Below are positions 1 through 7,187 of a stretch of 64,000 bases of DNA, one piece after another. The position numbers and the translations under genes were made by a program. Each line of letters begins with the position of its first letter. The first letter of the stretch is position 1. The stretch lies in NCBI RefSeq assembly GCF_001528745.1, contig NZ_BCNS01000095.1, positions 1 through 64,000 of the forward strand, written 5' to 3'. The DNA is from Marinobacterium profundum. GTDB taxonomy: Bacteria; Pseudomonadota; Gammaproteobacteria; Pseudomonadales; Balneatricaceae. The notes beneath the pieces are model-generated. The model did not search any database, was not told where the DNA came from, and saw only the letters and a program-made list of their open reading frames with translations.

Positions 1-158
1 GCAAATAGTGGTTCTATCTAACACTTGAAACGAAGTGGAAAGAACCGCTTTAGCGGGGTCGCAGACCGAGAAGCCTGCGACGAGTAAAAAAGAGGACGAA
101 AAATGACCAGAATCGGCTTTTCCGCAGTAGATCAGTGGTAAGTCCGACAGGCTGCTAG
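1..158. repeat. Dispersed intergenic repeat, copy A (left edge cut by window)
   Basis: Positions 1-22 and 86-158 align by eye with 47608-47704, at roughly three quarters identity. Both copies share the phrase ggttctat/agttctat, an A-run, and the stretch ending in gacaggctg. Copy A carries about 63 extra bases (23-85) holding two small hairpins: CCGCT/AGCGG at 45-56 and GTCGCAG/CTGCGAC at 58-81. No coding potential is evident. Copy A runs directly into the MITE-like element at 155. The nature of the repeat is unknown; its true left end lies outside the window. Confidence 0.6.
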
Positions 159-318
159 TGTAGTGTTTCACGCTATATGAAGCTTATAACGGCCCCTTTT
201 TCCGCCATCCTGCGTTGTTCGTTGTCGCCGTAGCCCCACTATGACTCTGCCTCACGCCTTGGCTGGCGAAAAAATGAGCGCGTTCTAAAGCACCACCAAG
301 AGTGCAACACTACACTAG
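155..318. mobile_element. MITE-like element with terminal inverted repeats and CTAG flanks
   Basis: The ends are inverted repeats: TGTAGTGTTtCAC at 159-171 and GTGcAACACTACA at 302-314 (12 of 13 pairs). Each is flanked by CTAG (155-158 and 315-318), as expected for a target duplication at a YTAR- or TA-type site. A second inverted repeat lies inside: TTTTTcCGCCA at 197-207 against TGGCGAAAAA at 264-273. The 156-bp body has no ORF. Size, terminal repeats and lack of a gene fit a non-autonomous element mobilised by an IS5- or IS630-like transposase. That family assignment is inference; no transposase gene is in the window. Confidence 0.6.
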
Positions 319-360
319 CCCCTAGCCCCTAGCCCCTAGCCCCTAGCCCCTAGCCCCTAG
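316..360. repeat. Heptamer tandem array (TAGCCCC)n
   Basis: Six perfect TAGCCCC units (316-357) plus a partial TAG. The array starts inside the right CTAG of the MITE-like element and ends 8 bp beyond the stop codon of the minus-strand yigZ gene. Each unit boundary recreates a CTAG. A shorter array of the related heptamer TTGCCCC lies at 18034-18054, also just beyond a minus-strand stop codon. Likely a slippage-prone simple repeat; no function is assigned. Confidence 0.9.
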
Positions 361-368
361 CTCAGCTG

Positions 369-986
369 TTAGTTTTCCGGTTTGAGAGTTGCAATACTGA
401 CCGCCGGCAGAGGCCCCAGTCTCAGCTCGAGTTCCTGTGCCTGCCTAAGATCAAGCTCCAGCAGAATCTGCAGTTGATCATGCCACTGACGATCAATAAC
501 CGTTAAATTCAGTTGCTGTATCAGATGCTCCAAAGTGCCGGTGAGGGCGTGGGGTGCGAGCACCTTATAGGTCTGGGTGAACACCCGCATTTCGCTCGGC
601 AGAGTTGCCAGGCACTCCTGCACCGCCTGGCTGTATGCCCTGACCAGGCCACCGGCACCGAGTTTCACACCGCCAAAGTAGCGGGTTACGACCAGGGTAA
701 TTTCCCCCAGACCCGAATGGGTGAGTACGTTCAGCATGGGCTTGCCCGCGGTGCCGCGGGGCTCGCCATCATCGCTGCAGTTCCACAGGTTGTAGTCTTG
801 GGGGGCGCCTGCGACGTAGCACCAGCAGTGGTGATTGGCGTCGGGGTAGCGACTGCGCACCGCGCTTATGAAGCCATTGGCGGCCTCGGCGCCGGCGGTG
901 GGCGCTGCCTGGCAGATAAACAGGCTGCGCTTGATTTCTATGCTGACCGCGTGCTCTTCACTTGGCCGCAGATAGGTCTCAGGCAT
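369..986 (-). CDS. yigZ: YigZ/IMPACT family protein
   Basis: 205 aa, the usual length for bacterial YigZ (UPF0029). The N-terminal half has the family core: the HHCWCYV segment near residue 52, DDGEPRGTAGKP near 72, and VTRYFGGVKLGAGGLVRAY near 100. The C-terminal part is the small YigZ/EF-G-like domain. Its role is uncertain; relatives are linked to translation-associated regulation, and no enzymatic activity is established. The ATG overlaps the end of the upstream CDF transporter gene by 8 bp, so the two are probably co-transcribed on the minus strand. The 3' end abuts the heptamer array. Confidence 0.92.
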   Translation of the reverse strand: MPETYLRPSEEHAVSIEIKRSLFICQAAPTAGAEAANGFISAVRSRYPDANHHCWCYVAGAPQDYNLWNCSDDGEPRGTAGKPMLNVLTHSGLGEITLVVTRYFGGVKLGAGGLVRAYSQAVQECLATLPSEMRVFTQTYKVLAPHALTGTLEHLIQQLNLTVIDRQWHDQLQILLELDLRQAQELELRLGPLPAVSIATLKPEN

Positions 987-2133
987 CGCCGGGCGTGAGC
1001 CACAGTGTCAGGCTGGCGTACCAGTAATACTGCTGCAGGTTGTCACGTAGCGCCTGTTGCACTTCGCTGCCGGAGAGTCCGCAGCCTGTGAGCTCGGCGC
1101 TGTCCAGGTTCAGTTCCAGCTCGATACGGGCCTTGATGTAGTAGAGCGCGAGCTTTTCCCACTTCAGCTCTGGATGCAGCTCGCTCAGGGCCGCGTTGAG
1201 AGCGTCTTCGACTTCTGCGCGCAGCGGCAGGGTATCGCAGTACAGGCGCTGATCATCGTTGTAGGTGTCGATATGGAAAATAACATCGCCGATGTCATCG
1301 AAGCGGGTCTTGAGGATGCGCACCGCTGTGTCGCCAATATAGTGGCCTTCCGAAGCGCTGAGGTGGCTTTCAACCTGAATGTGCATCTCAAGCAGGCTTT
1401 GCCCACCCATCAAGCGGGTCTTCAGGCTGTGTACGCTGATCACCCCATGGACATCCTGCACCGCCTGCTCCAGCTCGCGAACCTGGGATTCGGGCAAGGC
1501 GGTATCGACCAGCTCTTTGATGCTTTTCCAGGTCAGGTCCCAGCCGATCTTGGCGATCAGCAGGGCCACCAGAACGGCGGTCAGGGCATCCAGCCAGGCC
1601 CAGCCGAGCATGGCGCCGCCTATACCGATCAGTACCACTATGGATGAAAAGGCATCGCTGCGACTGTGCCAGGCGTTGGCAATGATCAAATCCGACTTGA
1701 GGCGCTTGCCTGCGGCCAGGGTATAGCGATAGATCCATTCCTTGCTGACGATTGAGAGCCCGGCCACCACCAGCGCGGGCCATTCGGGAATTTTCAGGGC
1801 GTCACCGCTGAAGATAAGCCCGACACTGTTGTAGGCCATGGCGCCTGCGACGGCGATCAAAAGGGCTCCGAGCATAACGGTGCCGGCGGTTTCGAAGCGG
1901 GCATGACCCCAGGGATGGTCTTCATCGGGTTCCTGGTGTGATACCCGCAGAATAAGGAGAACCATGAAGTCGGTGACCAGATCCGACAGCGAGTGAATAC
2001 CGTCGGCAATCAGGGCATGGGAATGGGACAGCAGGCCTACAATAATTTTCGCGATGCCGAGAACGGCGTCGAGCAGGCTGCCGACCAGGGTGACCTTCTG
2101 GGCTTCTTGCTGGCGTTGCTTGGCTGTGTACAT
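979..2133 (-). CDS. Cation diffusion facilitator (CDF) family transporter
   Basis: 384 aa. The N-terminal membrane domain has the CDF signature DGIHSLSDLVTD near residues 44-55 in TM2, and a second metal-site motif HSRSD in TM5. A C-terminal cytoplasmic domain of about 180 residues follows and is longer than in E. coli FieF. The family exports divalent metals (Zn, Fe, Mn, Co) by proton antiport across the inner membrane. The first site reads D-x3-S rather than the D-x3-D of FieF, so the metal cannot be called from sequence. It precedes yigZ with an 8-bp overlap. Confidence 0.9.
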   Translation of the reverse strand: MYTAKQRQQEAQKVTLVGSLLDAVLGIAKIIVGLLSHSHALIADGIHSLSDLVTDFMVLLILRVSHQEPDEDHPWGHARFETAGTVMLGALLIAVAGAMAYNSVGLIFSGDALKIPEWPALVVAGLSIVSKEWIYRYTLAAGKRLKSDLIIANAWHSRSDAFSSIVVLIGIGGAMLGWAWLDALTAVLVALLIAKIGWDLTWKSIKELVDTALPESQVRELEQAVQDVHGVISVHSLKTRLMGGQSLLEMHIQVESHLSASEGHYIGDTAVRILKTRFDDIGDVIFHIDTYNDDQRLYCDTLPLRAEVEDALNAALSELHPELKWEKLALYYIKARIELELNLDSAELTGCGLSGSEVQQALRDNLQQYYWYASLTLWLTPGDA

Positions 2134-2493
2134 TACGGATCCACTGAGTAATAAGCGCTAATAGTAGCGGTTGCACCGGGCTGTAAAGCGTCGCCCGGGG
2201 TGCGGCTGTTGCAGAAATTTTACATAACAAAATCGCCAGCCAACAGGCTGAATATCACTGCTTTCTTGAAAAATCTATTGCAACTCTTTGTTTTTATATG
2301 AAGGTCACTGCTGTCTAATATTTGATCGATCTGTATGAGGTAGCCCTGTCATGGGGTGAGTGGCGCATATTTGCCCGCTCACCCACATCCTTATCCACAG
2401 TAGATGTGGGTATAACGTTGCAGGCCTGTAATTACGGGCCTGTGGATGCTTTTATGGTGGGGTAATTCACCGTCGTGTACACCCGTTCATGCA
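2134..2493. other. Intergenic region with overlapping inverted repeats and a DnaA-box sequence
   Basis: This 360-bp gap separates the CDF gene start from the queE stop. Three inverted repeats lie within 90 bp: GGGTGAG/CTCACCC (2354-2360/2378-2384), ACCCACATC/GATGTGGGT (2381-2389/2403-2411), and CAGGCC/GGCCTG around GTAATTAC (2421-2442). The first two share bases and cannot both form. The loop of the second holds TTATCCACA (2391-2399), the consensus DnaA box; a weaker reverse box (TGTGGATGC) starts at 2441. No convincing T-run marks a queE terminator. The part nearest the CDF gene should hold its promoter. Confidence 0.6.
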
Positions 2494-3126
2494 TCAGTCG
2501 ATGCCCAGAATCTTGTGGGTTTGCAGGCTTAGCTTCCACTGCGGATGACCCAGACAGTACTGTACGCAGCGGCGCAGGTTCGCATCCGCATCGGGCCCAT
2601 CCAGCGGCTGCAGGTAAAAATTCTCGAAGGCGAGGGACGTAAAACGTTCAGGCGGAGCCAGCAGTTGCGGGTATACCAGCTTGAGCTCCTGCCCAGTGGT
2701 TATCACCAGGTTGGTATTGGCCTTGGGGCTCAGGCAGATCCAGTCGATGCCATCGGGCAGGGGTTTGGTGCCGTTGGTTTCGACGGCAATCTCGAAGCCT
2801 GCGGTTTTGAAGGCCTTGATCAGGGCTGTATCGAGCTGCAATGCGGGCTCGCCACCGGTGCAAACCAGGTAGGGGGTACCCTGGGCTGGATCCGGCCAGA
2901 GCGCCATGGTGGCCTGTGCCAGCGCCTGTGCGGTAGCGAACTTGCCGCCGTTCTGGCCATCGGTGCCGACAAAGTCGGTGTCGCAGAAGTCGCAGATGGC
3001 GCTGCTGCGATCCTGCTCCCGGCCGGACCAGAGATTGCAACCGGCAAAACGGCAGAAAACAGCCGGGCGTCCGGCCTGGGCACCTTCGCCCTGCAGGGTG
3101 TAGAACATTTCCTTAACGCTGTACAT
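2494..3126 (-). CDS. queE: 7-carboxy-7-deazaguanine synthase QueE
   Basis: 210 aa radical-SAM enzyme that converts 6-carboxytetrahydropterin to 7-carboxy-7-deazaguanine, on the path to preQ0 and queuosine. The N-terminus MYSVKEMFYTLQGEGAQ is typical. The cluster motif is C30-x14-C45-x2-C48, the expanded spacing known from the Burkholderia-type QueE, instead of the usual Cx3Cx2C. TGGEP follows near residue 100. No other queuosine gene is adjacent. The gene sits alone on the minus strand, 96 bp beyond the rdgC stop. Confidence 0.95.
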   Translation of the reverse strand: MYSVKEMFYTLQGEGAQAGRPAVFCRFAGCNLWSGREQDRSSAICDFCDTDFVGTDGQNGGKFATAQALAQATMALWPDPAQGTPYLVCTGGEPALQLDTALIKAFKTAGFEIAVETNGTKPLPDGIDWICLSPKANTNLVITTGQELKLVYPQLLAPPERFTSLAFENFYLQPLDGPDADANLRRCVQYCLGHPQWKLSLQTHKILGID

Positions 3127-3222
3127 AGGGTCTCCGGGGCCTTGCAGGGGTGTTACAGCGGGCGGCTGCTCTCTTCAAATTGTGTGCTTCAACTGAATCG
3201 CTTCACCGCCCTGGTGGGGATT

Positions 3223-4158
3223 TCACACTTTGGGTGCGGGCTCCAGGGATGCGCCTGCGACTTCGCCACCAAAGGCGTTGAGCAGATCCGGAATCAGGCG
3301 CGTTAGCTCGAGCCCGAGCTGAGCGACATCGGCATCAAAGCGTGCGAGTTCGTCGTCGGCCACATCCTGCTGGCGTTCCTTGAACTGATCGGTTTGCTTG
3401 ATGCGGTGCACGCTGAGATCTTCGTGCAGCAGAAAACGCAGATTTTCGTCCCACTCCAGCGATAGCTTGGCGACGCGCTTGTCGGCTTCGAGGTGCGCGA
3501 CAATCTCGCTGCTGGTGAGCTCCTGGCCCTTGATGCGAATTACACCGCCTTCGACCAGATTGTCCTTCAGTTCGGCCTCATCGAGCAGTTGCAGCGAGCT
3601 AGGCAGCGGTTCCTGCTGTTCCAGCCAGTGACTCATCACCGCCGCCGGAGACTGCTTGACGTCTGGCAGGATGATCGGCAGTGACCCCAGGCTGGTGCGC
3701 AGTTGGCTAAGCAGGTCTTCGGCACTCTTGTGGCTCGAGGCATCGACCAGCATAAGGCCTGCCTGGGGCGCTATAAGCGCATAGGTCTGGCTGCGCTTGC
3801 TGAAGGCGCGGGGCAGCAGATCCAGAATGATTTCGTCCTTGAGCTGGGTGCGCTCGCGGCGATAAATCTTGCGTGCCTCGTCTTTTTCGATCTTTTGCAC
3901 CCGCTCTTCCAGTGACTGGCGAATGACGCCCGAGGGCAGGATTTTTTCTTCTTTCTGGGTGCAGATCAGGTGATAACCGGCACAGCTGTAAACCAGGCTG
4001 TCGGGCAGGGCCTTGCAGGGCGCAATCCAGCCGGAGCGGCTCAGTTCCTGGCTGCCACAGGGCTGAAAGGGTGTTTCTGCCAGTGCGGTTTCCAGCGCCT
4101 CAGTGTCTTTGTCGAAGGTGGCGCTAAAGCGATAAAAGATCAGATTTTTGAACCACAT
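3223..4158 (-). CDS. rdgC: Recombination-associated protein RdgC
   Basis: 311 aa, close to the usual 300-310. It starts MWFKNLIFYRF, the conserved RdgC N-terminus, and carries the family segments GWIAPC, IALLP-like EIILDLLPRAFS, and LEWDENLRFLLHEDLS. RdgC forms a ring-shaped dimer that binds double-stranded DNA and limits RecA loading at the nucleoid. Its long central helices are visible as charged stretches around residues 85-120. It is monocistronic on the minus strand, with no SOS box visible upstream. Confidence 0.96.
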   Translation of the reverse strand: MWFKNLIFYRFSATFDKDTEALETALAETPFQPCGSQELSRSGWIAPCKALPDSLVYSCAGYHLICTQKEEKILPSGVIRQSLEERVQKIEKDEARKIYRRERTQLKDEIILDLLPRAFSKRSQTYALIAPQAGLMLVDASSHKSAEDLLSQLRTSLGSLPIILPDVKQSPAAVMSHWLEQQEPLPSSLQLLDEAELKDNLVEGGVIRIKGQELTSSEIVAHLEADKRVAKLSLEWDENLRFLLHEDLSVHRIKQTDQFKERQQDVADDELARFDADVAQLGLELTRLIPDLLNAFGGEVAGASLEPAPKV

Positions 4159-4274
4159 GGTATATCGTTGCCTGCTGAGTAGGGGCGCTATTCTAGCGGC
4201 TCATGGCGTAATTGCCATGGCCAATGGAACAAGCCACCGAGGTACGCAAAGCTGCGCCGTCGGTGACGGGCAGA

Positions 4275-4817
4275 TCAGAGGCCTTCGTAGGCCAGCAGCG
4301 TGTGCACCGGAATGCCGGCGTCCTGAATGCGGGTGGAGCCCTGGAGGTCCGGCAGGTCGATCAGTGCGGCGGCTTCATAGACGCTGGCGCCCAGCTCCTT
4401 TATCAGGGTGCTGGCGGCCAGGATGGTGCCGCCGGTGGCAATAAGATCATCAAAAATCAATACACGGTCGCCAGGGCCTACTGCGTCGATCTGCATTTCA
4501 ACGGTGCCGGTACCGTACTCCAGCGCGTAGTCAGCCTGCACGGTCTTGCCTGGCAACTTGCCTTTCTTGCGCACCAGTACCAGGGGCAGGTTCAGGTGGT
4601 AGGCCATGATCGAGCTGATCAGAAAACCGCGGGCATCAATGCTGGCGATATGGGTAATGTCGGTGCCGATATAGCGCTGTATAAAATCATCCGTGACCAT
4701 GCGCAGGGCTTTGGGATCTTTGAAAATAGGCGTGATATCGCGAAACATGACGCCTTTTTCGGGCCAGTCCGCAACGGTGCGGATAACCGATTTTACGTAG
4801 CACTCATCGTAGGGCAT
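4275..4817 (-). CDS. apt: Adenine phosphoribosyltransferase
   Basis: 180 aa. Converts adenine plus PRPP to AMP in purine salvage in the cytosol. The family signatures are present: PEKGVMFRDITPIF near residue 19, DARGFL near 61, and the PRPP loop VLIFDDLIATGGTI near 118-131. A strong AAGGAG lies 7 bases before the ATG, fixing the start. It lies between anr and rdgC on the same strand, with no functional link evident. Confidence 0.97.
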   Translation of the reverse strand: MPYDECYVKSVIRTVADWPEKGVMFRDITPIFKDPKALRMVTDDFIQRYIGTDITHIASIDARGFLISSIMAYHLNLPLVLVRKKGKLPGKTVQADYALEYGTGTVEMQIDAVGPGDRVLIFDDLIATGGTILAASTLIKELGASVYEAAALIDLPDLQGSTRIQDAGIPVHTLLAYEGL

Positions 4818-4909
4818 GCAGGAACTCCTTGGGCGCAGCGCGGCTGCGGTTGTGATTCAGTAATTTAACTAGTGCTGAGCAGCTTTGTGGCGGTGCTGCT
4901 CGACAGTAT

Positions 4910-5665
4910 TCAGCTCGTTTGCTGCAGGCTTGGGCACTCGCCGGACTGCAGGTATAGCTTGGCAATATCGGTAATGTCGATTTCCTTGCCTTCCACCTGT
5001 ATCAGGCCGCTTTTCTGAAAGCGGGTAAAGAGTCTGCTGACCGTTTCGATCGCCAGCCCCAGGTAGTTGGCGATTTCGTTGCGTGACATCGACAGGCGAA
5101 AGCGCGTTCTGGAATAGCCGCGGATGCGAAAGCGTTCCGACAGCCGGATCAGAAAAGTGGCCAGACGCTGCTCGGCGGTTTTTTTCGACAGCAGCAGTAA
5201 CATCTGCTGATCGTCACGAATCTCCCGGCTCATGGTACGCATGATCTGGCGTCGCAGCTCCGGCAGTTCACCTGCCAGGTCATCCAGACGGTCGAAGGGG
5301 ATATTGCATACCGTTGTGGTTTCAAGCACCCGCGCGGCGTTGGGGTACTGGCCTGAATCCATGCCGCTGAGGCCGATCAGCTCGCCGGGGAAATAGAATC
5401 CGGTGATCTGTTCGTCGCCCTCAGCTGTAACCGTATAGGTCTTAACGCTACCGGCCCGTACCGCAAAGATGGAGCCGAATGCCTGGCCCTGATCGAACAG
5501 CAGCGCGCCTTTCTTTAGCGGCTGGCTCTTGCTGATAATGGTGTCCAGGCGATCTATATCCGTCAGATCCAGTGAAACCGGCAGGCACAGTGTGCTCAGG
5601 CTGCAATTGTTGCAGTGCGCCTGCTGTACAGGACCTGACCTTCCGGGTTTGCGTGGCTCATCCAT
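4910..5665 (-). CDS. anr: FNR/Anr-type oxygen-sensing transcriptional regulator
   Basis: 251 aa Crp/Fnr regulator. Cysteines at 18, 21, 27 and 120 match the four ligands of the oxygen-labile [4Fe-4S] cluster in E. coli FNR. A cyclic-nucleotide-like beta barrel spans about 50-150, followed by a dimerisation helix. The helix-turn-helix recognition segment ETVSRLFTRFQ keeps the E-x2-SR residues that read the TTGAT half site. It is encoded downstream of the cbb3 oxidase genes it is expected to control. AGGAAG precedes the ATG. The usual neighbour hemN is absent between it and the oxidase genes. Confidence 0.95.
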   Translation of the reverse strand: MDEPRKPGRSGPVQQAHCNNCSLSTLCLPVSLDLTDIDRLDTIISKSQPLKKGALLFDQGQAFGSIFAVRAGSVKTYTVTAEGDEQITGFYFPGELIGLSGMDSGQYPNAARVLETTTVCNIPFDRLDDLAGELPELRRQIMRTMSREIRDDQQMLLLLSKKTAEQRLATFLIRLSERFRIRGYSRTRFRLSMSRNEIANYLGLAIETVSRLFTRFQKSGLIQVEGKEIDITDIAKLYLQSGECPSLQQTS

Positions 5666-5798
5666 AGGTACTTCCTGTTTCCTGGATTGATAGGACGCTC
5701 GGATTGGGGTGCATGGCGAGGACGCTGCCTAAACGACTTAAGCGTGCAATTATCCATCATTTGGCGCCTTGGTTGAAGTCATGGGCACTGGTGATGGG

Positions 5799-6461
5799 TC
5801 AGAACGCCAGAATAGGGGCTAGGGTAAATAGACCGAACAGAATAATCAGACTGCCTGCCAGTTGCTGGGTCAGGCGCCGTGCCAGCAGTTGGCGCAGCTG
5901 GGCGGCCATAAGCCCGGTGGCGAGCATGGCGGGCAAAGTGCCCAGACCAAAGCAGGCCATCAGCAGGGCGCTGGTCTGCCAGTCGCCGGCGGCGGAAGCC
6001 CAGATCAGAGTGCTGTAAACCAGTCCGCAGGGTAGCCAGCCCCACAACAGGCCAAGCGCCAGCGCCTGCAAGGGCGTGCGGGCCGGCAGAAAGCGTGCAG
6101 CCAGCGGGCGCAGGTAGCGCCACAAACCGCTGCCGGCACGCTCCAGCAGCAGCAGACCTTTCCACCACTGGCCTATGTAGAGCCCCATGGCAACCAGCAT
6201 TAACCCTGCCAGGGTGCGCAGCACCAGGGTTGCGGTACCGCCCGCCACCAATACGCCGAGGCCGCCCAGCAGGGCGCCGGCCAGTGCGTAACTCAGCAGG
6301 CGCCCGCCGTTGTAGCCTAGCAACAGAACGATGGCGGGCGTACGACTGTCGGGGCGGGTCATGCCTACTGTGGCAGCGATGCCGCCGCACATGCCGATGC
6401 AATGGGCGCCGCCGAGCAGCCCCAGCACTATGGCGGTGCCGATCGAAAGCCCCTCAGACAT
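5799..6461 (-). CDS. SafE/TauE-like (DsbD_2-type) membrane protein of the cbb3 locus
   Basis: 220 aa with about six transmembrane segments. Two Cys-containing helices carry the family marks: GGAHCIGMCGGIA near residues 17-29 and GWLPCGLVYS near 142. The annotation 'sulfite exporter TauE/SafE' is inherited; homologues next to ccoS are thought to serve cbb3 oxidase or copper maturation, which is inference here. The ATG overlaps the last 8 bases of ccoS, so it is translationally coupled to the ccoGHIS assembly genes. Confidence 0.85.
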   Translation of the reverse strand: MSEGLSIGTAIVLGLLGGAHCIGMCGGIAATVGMTRPDSRTPAIVLLLGYNGGRLLSYALAGALLGGLGVLVAGGTATLVLRTLAGLMLVAMGLYIGQWWKGLLLLERAGSGLWRYLRPLAARFLPARTPLQALALGLLWGWLPCGLVYSTLIWASAAGDWQTSALLMACFGLGTLPAMLATGLMAAQLRQLLARRLTQQLAGSLIILFGLFTLAPILAF

Positions 6462-6696
6462 GGGTATCGTTCTTGGGCGGATTAGTCCCAGGGGCCTGGG
6501 TCCCTGGCTTTGCAGGGCGGACGCGCTCCTGTTTGGCGTCGTCGGGGATCAGGTTATCGTCATCATCAAACAGGATGCTGTGGGCGGGAGACTCCATGTC
6601 ATCGAACTGGCCGCTGTTGACGCTCCAGAAGAAGGCCCAGAGGGCGCAGCCAACAAAAATGATGGCAATGGGTATAAGCAGATACAGAATGTCCAT
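6454..6696 (-). CDS. ccoS: cbb3-type cytochrome oxidase assembly protein CcoS
   Basis: 80 aa. One N-terminal transmembrane helix (residues 3-25, MDILYLLIPIAIIFVGCALW) is followed by the conserved FFWSVNSGQFDDM and an acidic DDDD stretch. CcoS is needed to load heme b and copper into CcoN at the inner membrane. It follows ccoI, separated from it by about 380 bp of tandem-repeated DNA, and overlaps the SafE-like gene by 8 bp. Confidence 0.95.
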   Translation of the reverse strand: MDILYLLIPIAIIFVGCALWAFFWSVNSGQFDDMESPAHSILFDDDDNLIPDDAKQERVRPAKPGTQAPGTNPPKNDTHV

Positions 6697-6800
6697 GGAT
6701 CAGCCTTTGGTGTCTGTTTCAATTTGGGCCGGGGGTAGGCTCATATTAATGTCTGACCTTCTTGATGTTTCAGCTTTAAGCTTTCAGCTTGGTGCTTGGC
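6697..6800. other. ccoS upstream DNA next to the ccoI tail repeats
   Basis: Unique DNA between the ccoS start and the first copy of the 158-bp repeat; with the repeats it makes a gap of about 380 bp between ccoS and ccoI. It contains short repeated phrases (tttcagctttaagctttcagctt) but no gene or clear terminator. It would hold the ccoS ribosome binding site and any ccoS promoter. Confidence 0.5.
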
Positions 6801-7187
6801 CTGCGTACGCGTCTTGAGAGTCGCAGGGCATTGCCTACCACCACCAGTGAACTGGCGGACATGCCGATGGCGGCGCAACTGTAAGGGGTGGTGCCATGAA
6901 TCCGCAATCTAACCACTGTTACCCTTCTGTCTTAGGCGCTTGCGAGGTGGAGTTGGGTCTGCGTACGCGTCTTGAGAGTCGCAGGGCATTGCCTACCACC
7001 ACCAATGAGCTGGCGGACAGGCCGATGGCGGCGCAACTGTAAGGGGTGGTGCCATGAATCCGCAATCTAGCCACTGTTACCCCTCTGTCTTAGGCGCTTG
7101 CGAGGTGGAGTTGGGTCTGCGTACGCGTCTTGAGAGTCGCAGGGCATTGCCTACCACCACCAGTGAACTGGCGGACATGCCGATGGC
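6801..7187. repeat. 158-bp tandem repeat (2.4 copies) built from the 3' end of ccoI
   Basis: The phrase ctgcgtacgcgtcttgagag recurs at 6801, 6959 and 7117, exactly 158 bp apart. Copies 1 and 2 lie beyond the ccoI stop. Copy 3 (7117-7187) is the start of the genuine ccoI C-terminal coding region. Each downstream unit has about 70 bp matching the ccoI tail (SSLVVVGNALRLSRRVRR), 83 bp not found in the gene body, and a further copy of the ccoI end with its stop. Copies differ by a few bases only, so the expansion is recent or homogenised. 158 is not divisible by 3, so the copies are out of frame with one another. Confidence 0.93.

Noticed and set aside
316-360. Heptamer array as a CRISPR or telomere-like end
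   Set aside because: Units are 7 bp without spacers, and the region lies within ordinary chromosomal genes.
2391-2399. DnaA box as a sign of a replication origin
   Set aside because: Only one good box, no AT-rich unwinding region and no dnaA, dnaN, gidA or parA nearby.
5704-6018. Small plus-strand frame over the SafE-like gene end
   Set aside because: Overlaps a coding region in antisense, with Arg-rich composition typical of shadow frames.
6801-7076. A broken second ccoI gene
   Set aside because: Only the last 70 bp or so of ccoI are repeated, in tandem; this is a local tandem duplication, not a remnant of a full gene.
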